From Molanna angustata (lineage: Eukaryota > Arthropoda > Insecta > Trichoptera > Molannidae): a DNA stretch of 64,000 nucleotides. Where the stretch lies: positions 17,456,341 through 17,520,340 of the forward strand of contig OY754981.1 of assembly GCA_963576475.1 (NCBI GenBank), given 5' to 3'. Made by a program: the position numbers and the translations under genes. Positions 1-10,837 of this stretch are shown piece after piece; position 1 is the first letter of the stretch; each line of letters opens with the position of its first letter. The notes beneath the pieces are model-generated. The model did no database searches. It had not been told where the DNA came from and saw only the letters and a list, made by a program, of their open reading frames with translations.

Positions 1-133
1 CTTTCGGCGAGGACGCCCTCTGACAGTTGTTCGCTAAACGATTCCCTCCAGGATTATGTGTAAGAGATCCTCGTGTCGCAACACATGGCCTATCCAGTTT
101 GATCGTCTTTTGGATATATGCCTAGCTTCTTCA
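1..133 (-). pseudogene. RTE/CR1-like reverse transcriptase C-terminal fragment, cut by window edge
   Basis: The minus strand reads a peptide with the blocks RRSNWIGHVLRHEDLLH and EGIV, then a stop, then RGRPRRK. The WIGHVLRH...LL...IVEG...GRPR pattern is typical of the C-terminal region downstream of the RT domain in insect RTE/CR1-type non-LTR retrotransposons, and the relic at 28549-28875 has the same blocks. The fragment is broken by an in-frame stop and runs off the left edge. It is a dead transposon relic rather than a host gene. Confidence 0.6.
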
Positions 134-1498
134 ATTTTGCTTGTTGATTATAATATCAATATTATAAAAATTATATAAAACTTGAAGGGCTGAATTGAAT
201 GCCTGTTTGTTTTTAATTAATTTCTATAAATAAAAATAAGTAATAAAAAGTAAATATCATGCTGCATTGAAAAACAATTAAACCAAATGCTGAAAAACCT
301 TAAATTTTATAATATTAATATATGTATAGTAAGCACTACACGTATTGGATGAAAGAGATGGAGACAATAGCAGGGGCCGCCCCAGAATAGGATTGCATGA
401 CCATATGAAAGGAGCTTGAATAATAGAGGAGTATGGCGCTCGGCTCTCTCTGCTTACCCCGTAAAGCGTAGTGGTGTGTATGTATGTATTTACTTCTGTT
501 TTTCTCTCTCTCCGATGGCGCTACAACCCATATAGATCCTTGGCCTCCTGCAACTTTCGCCTCCAACTTATGTTGACCCCTGCCGACGTCTTCAAACCAC
601 CCGAAGAAGCTGCGTAGCATCCCTTCACACTTCTTCCTTTATCCTTCTGCTTTTCTTTATCAAGCTATGACGTTTATGTTTCTTTAGAAAAAAAAATTTT
701 GTATCTTAATTTTGACTTATAATAAACTTTATCACCAGGATGTGTTTATAAATTTATAGGATTTACTTAATACACCCCAGCACATGCCCTGGGGCTTTTG
801 CAGTGGAAACATTCCAACTACACCAATGACTTTGTGTCATTTAATAAAATCATAGGTACTTAATTATTCATCAAATATTTTTTGTTTTGTATTTTATATT
901 AAATAAATCAAATGAAAACCTATGTATGTATGTTAGTTTTGTTTATAATTATTATAACTCTCATAGTTTATTTTACTTGCCTAAAATATATAATAGTTTT
1001 TTAAATTATTGCTTATTTCGTCCGTGATTTTTTCACGAGTAACTAATGATATGCTGGAAAATAAACTCATACTTGTTTAGCAAAATTTTCAAAATGTATT
1101 GAGCAAAATCATTATTTTGGGTGCGTTATAGGTACAAATTAGCATTACAGTTGAAAAATGGCAAATGCATTTAAATGCAACGCAAAATAATTTGGTCGAT
1201 TAACGACGGCATAATTTTGCGTTGAAACCAACACAAGTGTTGAAATGACGATTAAATAACTAATGAGAATGGAGGCAATTTATAATGTCCATTGTTTGTT
1301 ACCTCATTTGTACTTAATTCATATTTTTGACTATTGTTTTGCTAAATCGTTAGGAATTTGTAATTTGAAATTGTAGGTACCACAGAGAAACATTATCTAT
1401 AGACTTTAATCATTCATTAAATTGATTCATTCATTCAGTCATCGATTAATCGTTAATTCATAAGTCAATACTTTATTGATTACAAGGAAGATAATATA
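134..1498. other. AT-rich stretch without a recognisable gene
   Basis: No supported coding region. A short patch at 340-440 (plus) encodes RGRPRIGL-like residues suggestive of another RT C-terminal scrap. The GAGGAGTATGGCGCT segment near 430 recurs, inverted, near 20480-20500, so it is a dispersed repeat. A small hairpin (CCCCAG...CTGGGG) lies near 774-797 with no context that gives it a role. Confidence 0.5.
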
Positions 1499-1684
1499 AT
1501 GAGAAAAATATTGTTATCTTCTTCGGGGATGTGGTATATGGATTTACCATACCAATTCACATTTTGTGATATCCTCGGAGATCGTCGGCAATTGTCGGCT
1601 GTGTCCGGAAAAACAAAAGATTCGATCGAATGGCGTGGGTCGCGTCATTCTGTGAAAAACCGTTCCGATGTATACACCGTCTAG
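1499..1684 (+). other. CpG-richer 61-codon open frame, unrecognised
   Basis: A 61-codon ATG frame lies in a patch (about 1550-1680) that is visibly richer in G, C and CpG than its flanks. No domain, signal peptide or family motif is visible, and there are no clear splice sites. It could be a short exon, a conserved noncoding patch or a remnant of a mobile element. No function is proposed. Confidence 0.15.
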
Positions 1685-1689
1685 AGTAA

Positions 1690-2660
1690 TTGATTTAATA
1701 AGTGTACTTTTATAATTTAAAATATAGATAATTTGTATCGAATAATTATTAATAAAGTGGTATTAAATTAACAGCAATTATTCTTTATTGAAATATACCA
1801 CAGGGGATAATCGAGCATATATAACAAATAGCTATTTGTCACTCGCGAGCATATTGAAAACATATTTCATATTTAATGATGATTTAAAGATTAAGTAATT
1901 AATATTTTCAATAAATAAAAATTAATGATGATTAGTAAATTAATTATTTGTAAAATCAAGCGTCAAATAAACTACGCAATTATTATATACTACGATCATA
2001 GAATAATAATGTGTCAATATATGTATGACTCTGCTATAATTTAGCAAGTAATTTTGCTATTATGCTAACTATTCCGTAAATAATTTTGCAAGCAGTTAAA
2101 AAATTCCCTATTTGGAGAACGTATCACGCAGACGGCCAAATGGTTACTGAATTCTCGTAGCTAAATGTTGACCAAATTAGTCAACATAAAGCAGTCGCGT
2201 TTACTGCAGGCTAAAGAGTATTCTTTACTGTAATTTTTCTATAACTACGATATTATTTTTCTAATTTCATCATATTCCTTACATTGGATTAAAAAATTTA
2301 ATTGAATTTAAAAAATATTTAATTAAAATTGGAAAAATATACCTACTTAAGTACATATAACAAAAACAAAATAAATATCAATATTTCAGTGATATCGTTA
2401 ATTCAATGATAGGTAACTATTGACAGTAGCTTTTTTTCCATTATTCTATGCTTTATTTTTTACTCCTCACTAACCCAACGGGAAGTTTACTCCTCACTAA
2501 AGTGGGAAGTTACGATAATTTTTAAGGCTATTTTTTATTGCAGATTTTCAACTAGTATCATGCTGAGATTGTATTCTGAAAGTTTCGTCACAATAATAAT
2601 AATAATAATCAGGACAATGTATCTGTATCTTAACTCCATTAGCTTTCTTATTCCAAGCGT
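1690..2660. other. AT-rich intergenic stretch
   Basis: No gene or repeat boundary recognised. Contains a short AAT microsatellite near 2591-2610 and a short duplicated phrase (TTTACTCCTCACTAA) near 2459-2500. Confidence 0.5.
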
Positions 2661-2672
2661 ACAATGATTTTT

Positions 2673-3291
2673 ACTCTCCACACTATGGAATAGTGGAGAG
2701 TCATGATTTCGCAAAATTTAAGCGTATTTTTTTACATCAATTTCTCAATGGGTATCATGTAGAGAATGCACACTATGAGTTTCGTCGTGATGTGTTTGTG
2801 TGTATGGCGTATACGGCGTACACGCCGTATACGGCATAGCATTTATCTTTTTTGTGTCCTCTCTACAGCCCAAACTATTAGTCCGATTGACTTCATATTT
2901 ACATCATATGTGTAAAATGCATAGACCTAGAGCTGATTAGTTTTCCATAGACAACCGTTAATTTCTTCTCTATTCCATAGATATCCGTTAATTTCTTGTC
3001 TATGATTTCATCTGTCAAAATTTTCAAAATGCTCTCACGGTCTGGAAAATCAAGATTTTAATTTTTTTTTAATTTTTGATACAATAGAAATATACTCTTC
3101 ATAATTGCATTCAGGGATTGTCAACCTTTAAACAAAAAAATCTATGGTCTGTTAAATTAAATGTGTAATTGTATATTTATATGAAAAATACACAATACAA
3201 CTTATTAATAGAATCCTCTTGACTTCTTCGGCCATAATCACTTCGTTTCATGTAGTGGAGAGTTTAGCGTTGACCACAACCCTCTCGTTTT
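2673..3291 (-). mobile_element. Hairpin-ended dispersed element (HINE/DINE-like), near-complete short copy
   Basis: In element orientation (minus) the copy starts near 3291 with AAAACGAG...GGGTTGTGG, carries the subterminal ACTCTCCAC motif (complement at 3255-3263), and ends in a hairpin at 2673-2701 with ACTCTCCAC...GTGGAGAGT arms. The body holds one divergent version of the sequence that is amplified as a 313-bp satellite at 46-62 kb (GAGAGCATTTT...TTTTGACA...ATCATA, then TATGGAAAACTAATCAG). It also contains the TATACGG/GTACACG-rich segment that is expanded as a heptamer in other copies. There is no coding capacity. The architecture of 5' subterminal inverted repeat plus 3' stem-loop is that of Helentron-associated non-autonomous elements; this assignment is an inference. 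Confidence 0.6.
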
Positions 3292-3614
3292 AAATATAGT
3301 TCTATTTTTTACTTAAAATTGTGAACTAAAAAACTATACGCAATCTCAGTTGATTATAACAAGTGTATTAAAGAATATTTGTTCTAACAAAAATGCTTTT
3401 TAAAATGGACGTAACCAGGGAAATATATTTCAGTAGATACTTAAATGCTAGTCTTTATGAGCGTTTGATGTTCAATAAAGTGCACGTCATTTTAAAAGCA
3501 AATGTAATTGCTCAATGCACGACAAATGATTAAATTAAAAAATATTTTAATGCTGATAAATCACATCATTTTATTTTATAATCTTACCATTTTATTTTAT
3601 TTTATATTGTTAAT
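3292..3614. other. AT-rich stretch, nothing recognised
   Basis: No coding frame or repeat hallmark seen. Confidence 0.4.
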
Positions 3615-3692
3615 CGGGTAACTAACAGGTACTATGTCAAATATTAATTTAATACACACCAAATAACAAGTTGCCACATTCTGGAACTTACG
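3615..3692 (-). repeat. 3' part of the tRNA-headed SINE family, degenerate
   Basis: Inverted relative to the SINE copies at 13536 and 39461. The shared blocks are AACTAACAGGTAC, ATGTCAAATATT and AATAACAAGTTGCCAC. The tRNA-like head is not recognisable here. Confidence 0.55.
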
Positions 3693-3975
3693 ATATAAAT
3701 CGTCTTACAGTTCGATATTAATACGTGTAGAGAAAACTCAACCCAGTATTTTTGTTCGCCGTATCGACATGCTTAATGCTTAGTCTCCTGTACCTACTGT
3801 ACCTACTGAAGCTTGAAAAACAACATTATTTGTTGTTTTTCAAGCTTCTTTCTTTTTTTCTTTCTGAATTCTATTTACATGGTGAAAACATTATAAAATT
3901 AGACACCTTTGATCTCTTATTTCATTCTTTTAGATTTGTACATTTTCTTCATTATACGTTCCTTGTGAATTGTTT

Positions 3976-4950
3976 CTATATAGCAAACAACCTTAATGAC
4001 TTAGCTTTTAATTCCATACTTACATTACTTTTCGTATGGTGTATCAGATTATAGTCTTGGTTCCAGTGCTGAGAGCCAGTCCACCGCCTCTGGTTTCGCC
4101 TCATGTATATCTTGGAGTTGCTTCCGTTAAATTTCTTTATCTGGCACTCTTGGACCACGTGTTTCACAGACTGCTCGGCTCCACACTCACAGTCAGGATT
4201 ATCTCTTTTTCCCCACCTCCAGAGTAAGTAATTACAGCAGCCTTGTTCTGTCCTCACTCTGTTTTGCTGTACCCAAACCCTCCGTGGCAGGTCGAAACCA
4301 GGTACTCGAGTTGCAGGGTCTACTATTAAATGTTTATTTTCAATATTTTCTGTAGCCCATCTTTCTCTCCAGATACCTTCTAAATTAAAACCATCTTCCT
4401 CCACTGTCCATATGGGTTTTCGGGATTTTAATCTTTTCTCGGGTGGGTGAAAAATATCATTAAATACTGGCAACTGGAATTTTTCCTGATGTTTTTTATT
4501 TCTCTGACTGTGGAATGGGCTCTACGGAGATCTGGTGGAGCAATATTAGACAGTACCGGCAACCATTGAGTTGGGGTCGATTTTATGGTACCCGTTATTG
4601 TCCTCATTGTCTTGTGTAGCTCGATATCAATCTTACCACAGTGAGCACTCCTTCCCCATATCGGAGAACAGTATTCTGCTGAGCTATATACTAACGCCAT
4701 TGCTGACGTGCGCAATGTTGTCGCTCTGCTACCCCATGTGAAGTTCCTGCCAGTTTGCTTATAATATTATTTCTAGATTTAATCTCATTTTTAACTCCCT
4801 CAGTATGAGCTCTGTATGTCAGGGATCTATCCATTTTCACACCCAGTTATTTTGGATTTTTCTCATTTGGGATCCGCTCACCATTCATCTGCAAATTCAA
4901 TTCTCTTTCTGATTCTTTGTTATTCCGATGTAAAGCTAATGCGACTGTTT
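3976..4950 (-). pseudogene. Jockey-like reverse transcriptase C-terminal fragment
   Basis: Reading the minus strand, residues align by eye with the C-terminal third of the intact element at 22031-25057. Matching blocks are LGVKMDRSLTYRAH (LGVTLDRTLTFKEH in the intact copy), RTSAMALVYSSAEYCSPIWG (RTSAQGLCLSAAEYACPVWQ), STPTQWLPVLSNIAPPDLRR, and a terminal CECGAEQSVKHVVQEC like CECGATQDDSHLLMC. There is a stop at 4847-4849, a frameshift near 4715 and another near 4450, so it is dead. It lacks the endonuclease and the catalytic RT motifs, consistent with 5' truncation. It comes from the same clade as the intact copy but is clearly divergent from it. Confidence 0.8.
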
Positions 4951-5022
4951 TCTTCTATAATGATGTCCATCTAAATAACAGCTTCTTTCCTTAAGTCTTG
5001 TTATAAAGGTCGTAATAGATGT

Positions 5023-5165
5023 CTTGAGTTCCTGGTTCTCCTACAATATTTCATCTTCGTCTCTATTAAGATGTTAAAAATTGGTCAAAATAATACCATT
5101 GACTCCCAAATGGGAAAAAATCCAATGTTTGCATATGTGCAACTTTAAAATAGTCTATCTTCTGA
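5023..5165 (+). repeat. Dispersed repeat D (copy 1)
   Basis: Hallmark blocks GTTCCTGGTTCTCCTACAATAT, CTTCGTCTCTATT-AGAT, TTGACTCCC and GGGAAAAAATCC are shared with copies at 5823-6010 (inverted), 8177-8340 and inside each ~540-bp unit at 18.7-20.1 kb. Non-coding and of unknown class. Confidence 0.6.
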
Positions 5166-5276
5166 ACGGTCATACTTCAACTGCATTTATTCAGCTTTCA
5201 TGTCTATTTTTTATGCAAATTAATAAACGTTTTTCTTATGCAAATAAATAAAAAATAATAATTTATAACTGACAAG

Positions 5277-5325
5277 TGACCCCGGACAGACGATGTCCTG
5301 CCACAGACCACTTCCTATTTAGACC
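5277..5325 (+). repeat. Short dispersed repeat E (CAGACG-TGTCCTGCCACAGA)
   Basis: A block GGCAGACGTTGTCCTGCCACAGA-like is shared with the inverted sequence at about 21875-21900. There it borders the ~60-bp tandem repeats. Probably the end of a mobile element. Confidence 0.4.
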
Positions 5326-5499
5326 ACACACTGAGAAAATTGTTATTCATAAATAACGTGAATTCAGCTTAAAGTATGGTGAATTCACCATAAGTACGGA
5401 GCATAGTGATATCATCAGAATAAAGATGATAATAGAATTTATGATGATAACGGCATATAAGATGACGTGTCATTGGCTTTAGTAGGACCAGAATACATT

Positions 5500-5770
5500 A
5501 TATGATTATGTTTCCTACAATTTATGTTTGCTTTCATCATATCTCCTATGATGTCTTATTATATTTCCTACTATTTTTGGTGACGTTTTCTTATCTACAA
5601 TGACGTCCTATTATTATAGATGACTTCCTCATATCTCATGTGATGTCTTATTATATTTCCTACTATTTTTCGGTGACGTTCTCTTATCTACAGTAACGTC
5701 CTTTTATTGTTCCTACCATTTTTCGATGATTTCCTCGTATATCCAGTGACGTCCTTTTATACAAAAATAT
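5500..5770 (+). repeat. Degenerate tandem repeat, ~92-bp period
   Basis: GATGTCTTATTATATTTCC recurs at about 5550 and 5642, each followed by TACTATTTTT-GGTGACGTT and TATCTACA-T(G/A)ACGTCC. Sub-repeats of TGACGTCC(T/A)TTTAT extend to about 5760. Confidence 0.55.
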
Positions 5771-5822
5771 TAAAATAACAATATAACTTTGTTTATTTCC
5801 ACTTATTTATTTTTATTCCACA

Positions 5823-6010
5823 ACTAGTTTCAAGAACTACCGTTCTCTCTTTAAGGTGGGCTTAAACTGACAAACTTTTTAACATCTCAATAGAGGCGAA
5901 GTTGGGATATTATAGTATAACCAGGAACTCAAGGCACCTACAGGGCTTACGACCTGTCATCGACTGGTTTACGTTTACCACATATTGGGCCTAAAACTAT
6001 CCTATCTTTC
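5823..6010 (-). repeat. Dispersed repeat D (copy 2, inverted)
   Basis: Complement of the repeat D hallmark (ATCTCAATAGAGGCGAAGTTGGGATAT). It extends into the GCACCTACAGGGCTTACGACCTGTCATCG block that is also found in each ~540-bp tandem unit at 18.9-20.1 kb. Confidence 0.6.
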
Positions 6011-6015
6011 TAGCT

Positions 6016-6985
6016 GGAACGTATACATTTCAAAATTTCATTAAAATCAGGTGGTTGGGCGGTTTCGGAAACTATCGTGCATGAAAATCGTCGAAGTAAG
6101 GAACATTGTGACACGAGATTTTTATATATTGAGACATAAGTGCCTTACATATATCTTAATACAATACACTGTTTTCTACCATATCTCTTTCTTCTTTGTT
6201 CCTGGTTGGCCGTCCATTTTGATAGAATACGCTTCTAAAGTATTTCACTGATCCTGCACTTTCTCAAGCCAATGCTTCTCTAGATTTTTTAAATTGCACA
6301 CTTTCAAATAAATTAATACTAGTTCACAATATAAAATTATAATTTGTTTTCAATTAATGTATTCTCAAAGCTTACAATTCCATTATAAGCGCACAATTCA
6401 ATGACACCTCAGTTGGCAAACGTGAAATTAAATTTGTAATTTTTCCATTTCAAAAATTAAAGGAGAAGCGAAATGAAAAAAAAGATGAATCCTTCACAAC
6501 ACCAAACGAATCACACGCCCCCACATTTCACACGGAATGAAATTGTTTCCTCATTTTGTCATTTATAAATCATCCATTGTTGTTTGCAGGAAATGTTATC
6601 CGTTTAATCCTTTGTTTTGTTTGCTTAATTATTTTATTTTGTTTCTTGAAAACAAAAAACAAAAAAGTATCATGTTATAAAACAACGTTCATTAAATAAT
6701 TACGAAATCGACCCGAGGTAACTTATCCGTCTTGTTTAAACTTTGATATTTAAATCAAAATTCAACAACAGATTGGTACATAGCTAGTAATTTATTACAA
6801 ATAGGGTTACCACAAATTATTATCTCATAAGTACTGCATGCCCACCTCCATTTCAGGGTATGAATGCGATGAACGATATCAACCATTTTTATTCATTGCC
6901 CGATGGTGTTCTTTCGCACCTTGCCTTAAAGACTAAATCCCAGCTCTTTCCGTGGTTCTTTGGGTATACCGTACCTACATAGGTA
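6016..6985. other. AT-rich stretch without a recognisable gene
   Basis: Open frames here are short and have no recognisable domain. No repeat boundary recognised. Confidence 0.4.
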
Positions 6986-6989
6986 CACC

Positions 6990-7165
6990 GAAGACAGATG
7001 GTCAAGGATAAAGTTATCTTGGAGATCACGAATGACAGACAGAGGTGTTGGGAAACGCCAATAAAATGGAGGCATGACATCAGCCGTCATGCGGGTGTCA
7101 ATTGGATACTAAGAGCCCAAGATAGAGTGGCTAGAAAGGAGATGGAGAAAGCCTTCTTTTAGGAG
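6990..7165 (+). pseudogene. RTE-like reverse transcriptase C-terminus, frameshifted
   Basis: One frame reads RWSRIKLSWRSRMTDRGVGK and then meets a stop. A shift of frame continues with PIKWRHDISRHAGVNWILRAQDR and KEMEKAFF followed by a stop. The order RW..K...WR.R...R.VG(R)P..KW..DI...AG..W...AQDR matches the extreme C-terminus of RTE-clade proteins. Only this terminal part remains, as expected of a 5'-truncated, old insertion. The 3' end directly abuts the SINE at 7198. Confidence 0.7.
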
Positions 7166-7197
7166 TGGATGAAATAAGGCTGAAAAGAAGAAGATTA

Positions 7198-7340
7198 TAT
7201 AGGTGATAGTAGAGCGGTTAGCGCGCTGGATTAGTAATCCAGTGGTCACGAGTTCGAATCCTGCCGTGACCGATTTCGTTCACCTATAGCACAAGCATAT
7301 GTTTATTTTAGGGAATATATAAGGATGTATATGCATATAT
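7198..7340 (+). repeat. tRNA-Thr-like SINE (tRNA-derived head plus tail)
   Basis: Positions 7200-7271 are tRNA-like. There is an A-box-like TAGTAGAGCGG, a perfect five-pair anticodon stem (7226-7230 with 7238-7242) around loop TTAGTAA with anticodon AGT at 7233-7235, and a B-box-like AGTTCGAATCC. The acceptor and T stems are imperfect and there is no T-run terminator, so a functional tRNA gene is unlikely. The head is bracketed by inverted TATAGGTGA (7198-7206) and TCACCTATA (7280-7288). The tail, from ATTTCGTTCACCTATAGCAC onward, recurs inverted at 63425-63520, which marks it as a dispersed element. Confidence 0.6.
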
Positions 7341-7344
7341 AAGT

Positions 7345-8176
7345 AAAACAGAATGACCAACAACAGAAGATATCTGGAACACCTGTCCACCTTCAATGGT
7401 CAAATGACTTACCTACATGATAAATAAAGGAAAAATGTTTTAATCCAGGACCCATCCAGGATATACGCTCGACAGTTCACTAAAGTTTCATTGCACTCGG
7501 ATGTATGGTTAAGGATCACATACCGTACATACAACCATACTTGATTTCTTTCATTCATTTTTATAAATATACATAGATATTACTCGATCTGTGGTTCATT
7601 ACAAGCTAGTTCTAGACAACTAATGCATTCTGCAGAATGTGGTGAAACAAAAATGGACCTTATTTTGTTTTTTTTTTCTGTTTCATTGGTATATAAATTA
7701 TGTATCATTTGTAAGTTTATTTACTTGAATTTATCATATTGAATAATGCATGGAGTTTTCACTGATCTACAAATAAAACAATCCAACTTTGTTTGTTTAA
7801 GGAATAGTGTAGACTTGGAATAGTGTAGTGAAAACGAAGAAAAATAAGTATTTTTTTTTATTTTGCGATATTATATTTTTACTTTGTGATTGCACAACAG
7901 TTCAGTTGATATATTATAACGCATACATGAAATCACAATAATTCTGTAAAAAATTCAACCTTTCAAAAACAGGTAGGTATAATCTATTTTTATTTATTTT
8001 ATTTTACCTTTTATCACACCATATTTAGTAATCTTCTTATTGACAAGAATAAGTAGATTACTGCTGCCCAACTAGGAAATCCTGTTCTAGGGCTAGCAGT
8101 TTACAATTTTTATTGACAATTATATCCACACTAAATATGTACACAATCTCAACTTTCTGCAATCGCAATCATTACT
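7345..8176. other. AT-rich stretch, nothing recognised
   Basis: No coding frame with family resemblance and no clear repeat unit. Confidence 0.4.
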
Positions 8177-8340
8177 TCGAGTTCCTGGTTCTTCTACAAT
8201 ATCCCAACTTCGTCTCTATTGAGATGTTAAAAAAATGTTTGTCAATAAAAATATCATTTGACTCCCGAAAGGGAAAAAAATCCTATGTTTGCGTATATGC
8301 AATTAAAAAAAAATATTCGATTTACAATACGGCATAGTTA
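8177..8340 (+). repeat. Dispersed repeat D (copy 3)
   Basis: Same blocks as at 5023: GAGTTCCTGGTTCT, CCAACTTCGTCTCTATTGAGAT, TTTGACTCCCG, GGGAAAAAAATCC and GTTTGCGTATATGCAAT. The 74-codon frame reading through it is therefore a repeat-derived artefact. Confidence 0.6.
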
Positions 8341-8834
8341 CAAATTAATGTTGTTAATAATTTTAATTTTGAATTATTTAAGTAGTTATTGTTGAATACT
8401 AAGTATTTGTGTTAGTTCTGTCCTCCCATAATATATGATGTATTTTTTAATATTCATTTTGAATATTAAAAAATAATAAAACCTTACGAGATTTGTTATT
8501 AAAAAATGATCTTTACGATAGATAAATTGTTTACATATAATAAATAAATCTATATTGTAACCGATCAGCGATGTCTATGTAACATTTAGAATACTTAAGT
8601 ATGATATTATTTTTCCCGATTTATTTTTCTCTTCACGTCTTTCGGGGACAGAATCGAGTAAATAAAGACCGAGATTTTTCATCGGCGAAAGAATTTGTTT
8701 TAAGAAGATAAATGAGTGGACTATCTGAAAAATCGTGTCAAAATTTGCCCTTATCTTTAGCGGCGTGATTGATGGACAAACAGACTTGACATCTCTTCCC
8801 CTTCCACACTAATAAATCTCACCATAGAATATCT
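8341..8834. other. AT-rich stretch, nothing recognised
   Basis: Contains a short palindromic TATTTTTTAATATTC/GAATATTAAAAAATA near 8440-8475. No gene is seen. Confidence 0.4.
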
Positions 8835-9850
8835 GGCACATAATTAAGGCCATTATTATATTTGACACAATTAATTGTTAGTATTAAATCATTAAGGCCA
8901 TGTTATGAAACACGTCAAAGGTTTTAAGGATTATACATATAATATATTTTTGGAAATATAAAGCAATTCTGTTCCTTTCCATACACTTGGAGCGTATGTC
9001 AATTAAGATCATTACATCATTTGACACAATTAATAATTAAAGATGCCATGTTATAAAACACGATACAGGTTTTAAGATGGTATTATAAAATATTTTTAAG
9101 GAGAAGTTAAGCAATACTGTTCTTTTCCATACAGTTATGAGGTATGTCAATTAAGGCCATTATCATATTTGACATAATTAATAATTAAAGATGCCATGTT
9201 ATGAAACACGTCAAAGGTTTTAAGGATTGTATATAAAATATATTTTTGGAAATATAAAGCAATCCTGTTCCTTTCCATATAATTGGAGCGTATGTCAATT
9301 AAGATCATTATATCATTTGACACAATTAATAATTAAATATACCATGTTATAAAACACGATACAGGTTTTAAGATGGTATTATAAATATTTTTAAGGAGAA
9401 GTTAAGCAATATTGTTCTTTTCAATACAGTTATTAGGTATGTCAATTAAGGCCATTATCATATTTGACATAATTAATAATTAAATATGCCATGTTACAAA
9501 ACGCGATACAGGTTTTAAGATGATATTATAAAAAAATATTATAAAATATTTTTAAGGAGAAGTTAAGCAATACTGTTTTTTCCATACACTTATGAGGTAT
9601 GTCAATTAAGGCCGTTATAATATTTGACACAAGTACCTAATTATGTACAAGTCGTTAATTATTAAGGCGATGTTATGGAATACGTCAAAGGATTTTTTCA
9701 TGTTGGTTTTATAAAAGATAATATATTAGGAATTGTAAAATATTTCTATTCCTTTCCATACACCTAATACGTATATCAATACTATGGCTATTATAATATT
9801 TGACACAATTAATTAAATTAGTATTAAATCATTAAGGCGATGTTTCACTA
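8835..9850. repeat. Tandem repeat, ~147-bp unit in ~295-bp dimers
   Basis: About seven degenerate units. The phrase CATAC...GTATGTCAATTAAG(G) recurs near 8982, 9129, 9277, 9422 and 9582, and a weaker version lies near 9756. Units alternate between an A type (GGAGCGTATGTC with a GAAACACGTCAAAGGTTTTAAGGAT segment) and a B type (GAGGTATGTC with an AAACACGATACAGGTTTTAAGATGG segment), giving dimeric higher-order structure. Confidence 0.75.
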
Positions 9851-9999
9851 CACATTTTCTTAGGCTGTAATTAGGTAATAAATATATATTTAAAAAAATA
9901 CTGTCGATATCATGAATCGAGTTGCGAAACTTAAATGGCAATTGCATACAAAATATTTGAACAAAAATTTACTTCTTCTTCTTCTCCTTTTGAATAGAC

Positions 10000-10620
10000 C
10001 TTCAGGTCTGTTTTTTTAAGAGGCCTGCTCTTCCTGAGAGGTGGACCCCCAGCTATCCCTCCATCTTTTTGGCGGTCTACCGCGAGGCCGGGTTCCGTGA
10101 GGCTGATTGTGAAGCACGATATGAGGAAGTCTGGTGCTGTCCATCCTTTGGACATGACCATACCAGTCCCTCCTCCGCTGCCTTACTCCATCTGATGATA
10201 TCGTCAACCTCACATAGTTCCCTTATTCTGGAGTTCCTCACTCGGTCTCTCAGGGTTTTGCCTGCAAAAGCTCTCAATGTCCTCATTTTTGAAGTCCTCA
10301 ACATTTGTTTGCTTCTGACTGTGTCTTCTCGTGCCTCTATACCATATGTCATCACTGGTCTTACGCATGCTTTGTAGATTCTCACTTTGCTTTTAATGGC
10401 CATATCCTCATTTTTCCAAATAATGGATTTTAGGGCGCCCGAGACTGCAGCTGCCTTATTGACTTGGCTCTGAATTTCTTCGCAGAGGTCAGAATCTTCT
10501 GTTATGTCAATTCCTAGGTATCTAAAGGTATTAACCTGTTCAATTGGGTTGTTGTCTATAGTCAGATTGCAAACTATGTGTGTTTTTGACAAAACTTTAC
10601 TATAGGTTAATAATTCAGTT
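10000..10620 (-). pseudogene. RTE/CR1-like reverse transcriptase C-terminal fragment
   Basis: The main frame (10592 down to about 10180) contains PIEQVNTFRYLGIDITEDSD, KAAAVSGALKSIIWKN, KSKVRIYKACVRPVMTYGIE and a run of basic residues. These are the post-catalytic FRYLG, VRP.MTYG and LR...IR.R.I.E.C blocks of insect non-LTR retrotransposons. A frameshift near 10180-10210 moves the terminal GRPPKRW.D segment into another frame. Endonuclease and YADD are absent. It is a 5'-truncated relic. Confidence 0.8.
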
Positions 10621-10837
10621 TCCTTCTATCAGCATCTCTTCCACTTTTTACCGTTCCACCAAAATCACTCATCATAAAATCGCTCTCACCGCGTGCGTGA
10701 CCAAAGTGACAAGTTGTGACCATCCTACCAAGGGAAAGGACCAAGGATACGTAAGTGAGTGTTCCATATATACCTTTTCCTTCTACCTTGCAGTGGTTGC
10801 AACGAATCACCCCTGCGAATGATACAGTCCACTTTTT

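Noticed and set aside
774..797. Rho-independent terminator (GC stem followed by T)
   Set aside because: Eukaryotic, AT-rich context without an upstream gene; a single short stem is expected by chance or from a repeat.
7200..7271. Functional tRNA-Thr(AGT) gene
   Set aside because: Anticodon arm and boxes are good, but acceptor and T stems are mismatched, no T-run terminator follows, and the tail is a dispersed repeat. A SINE fits better.
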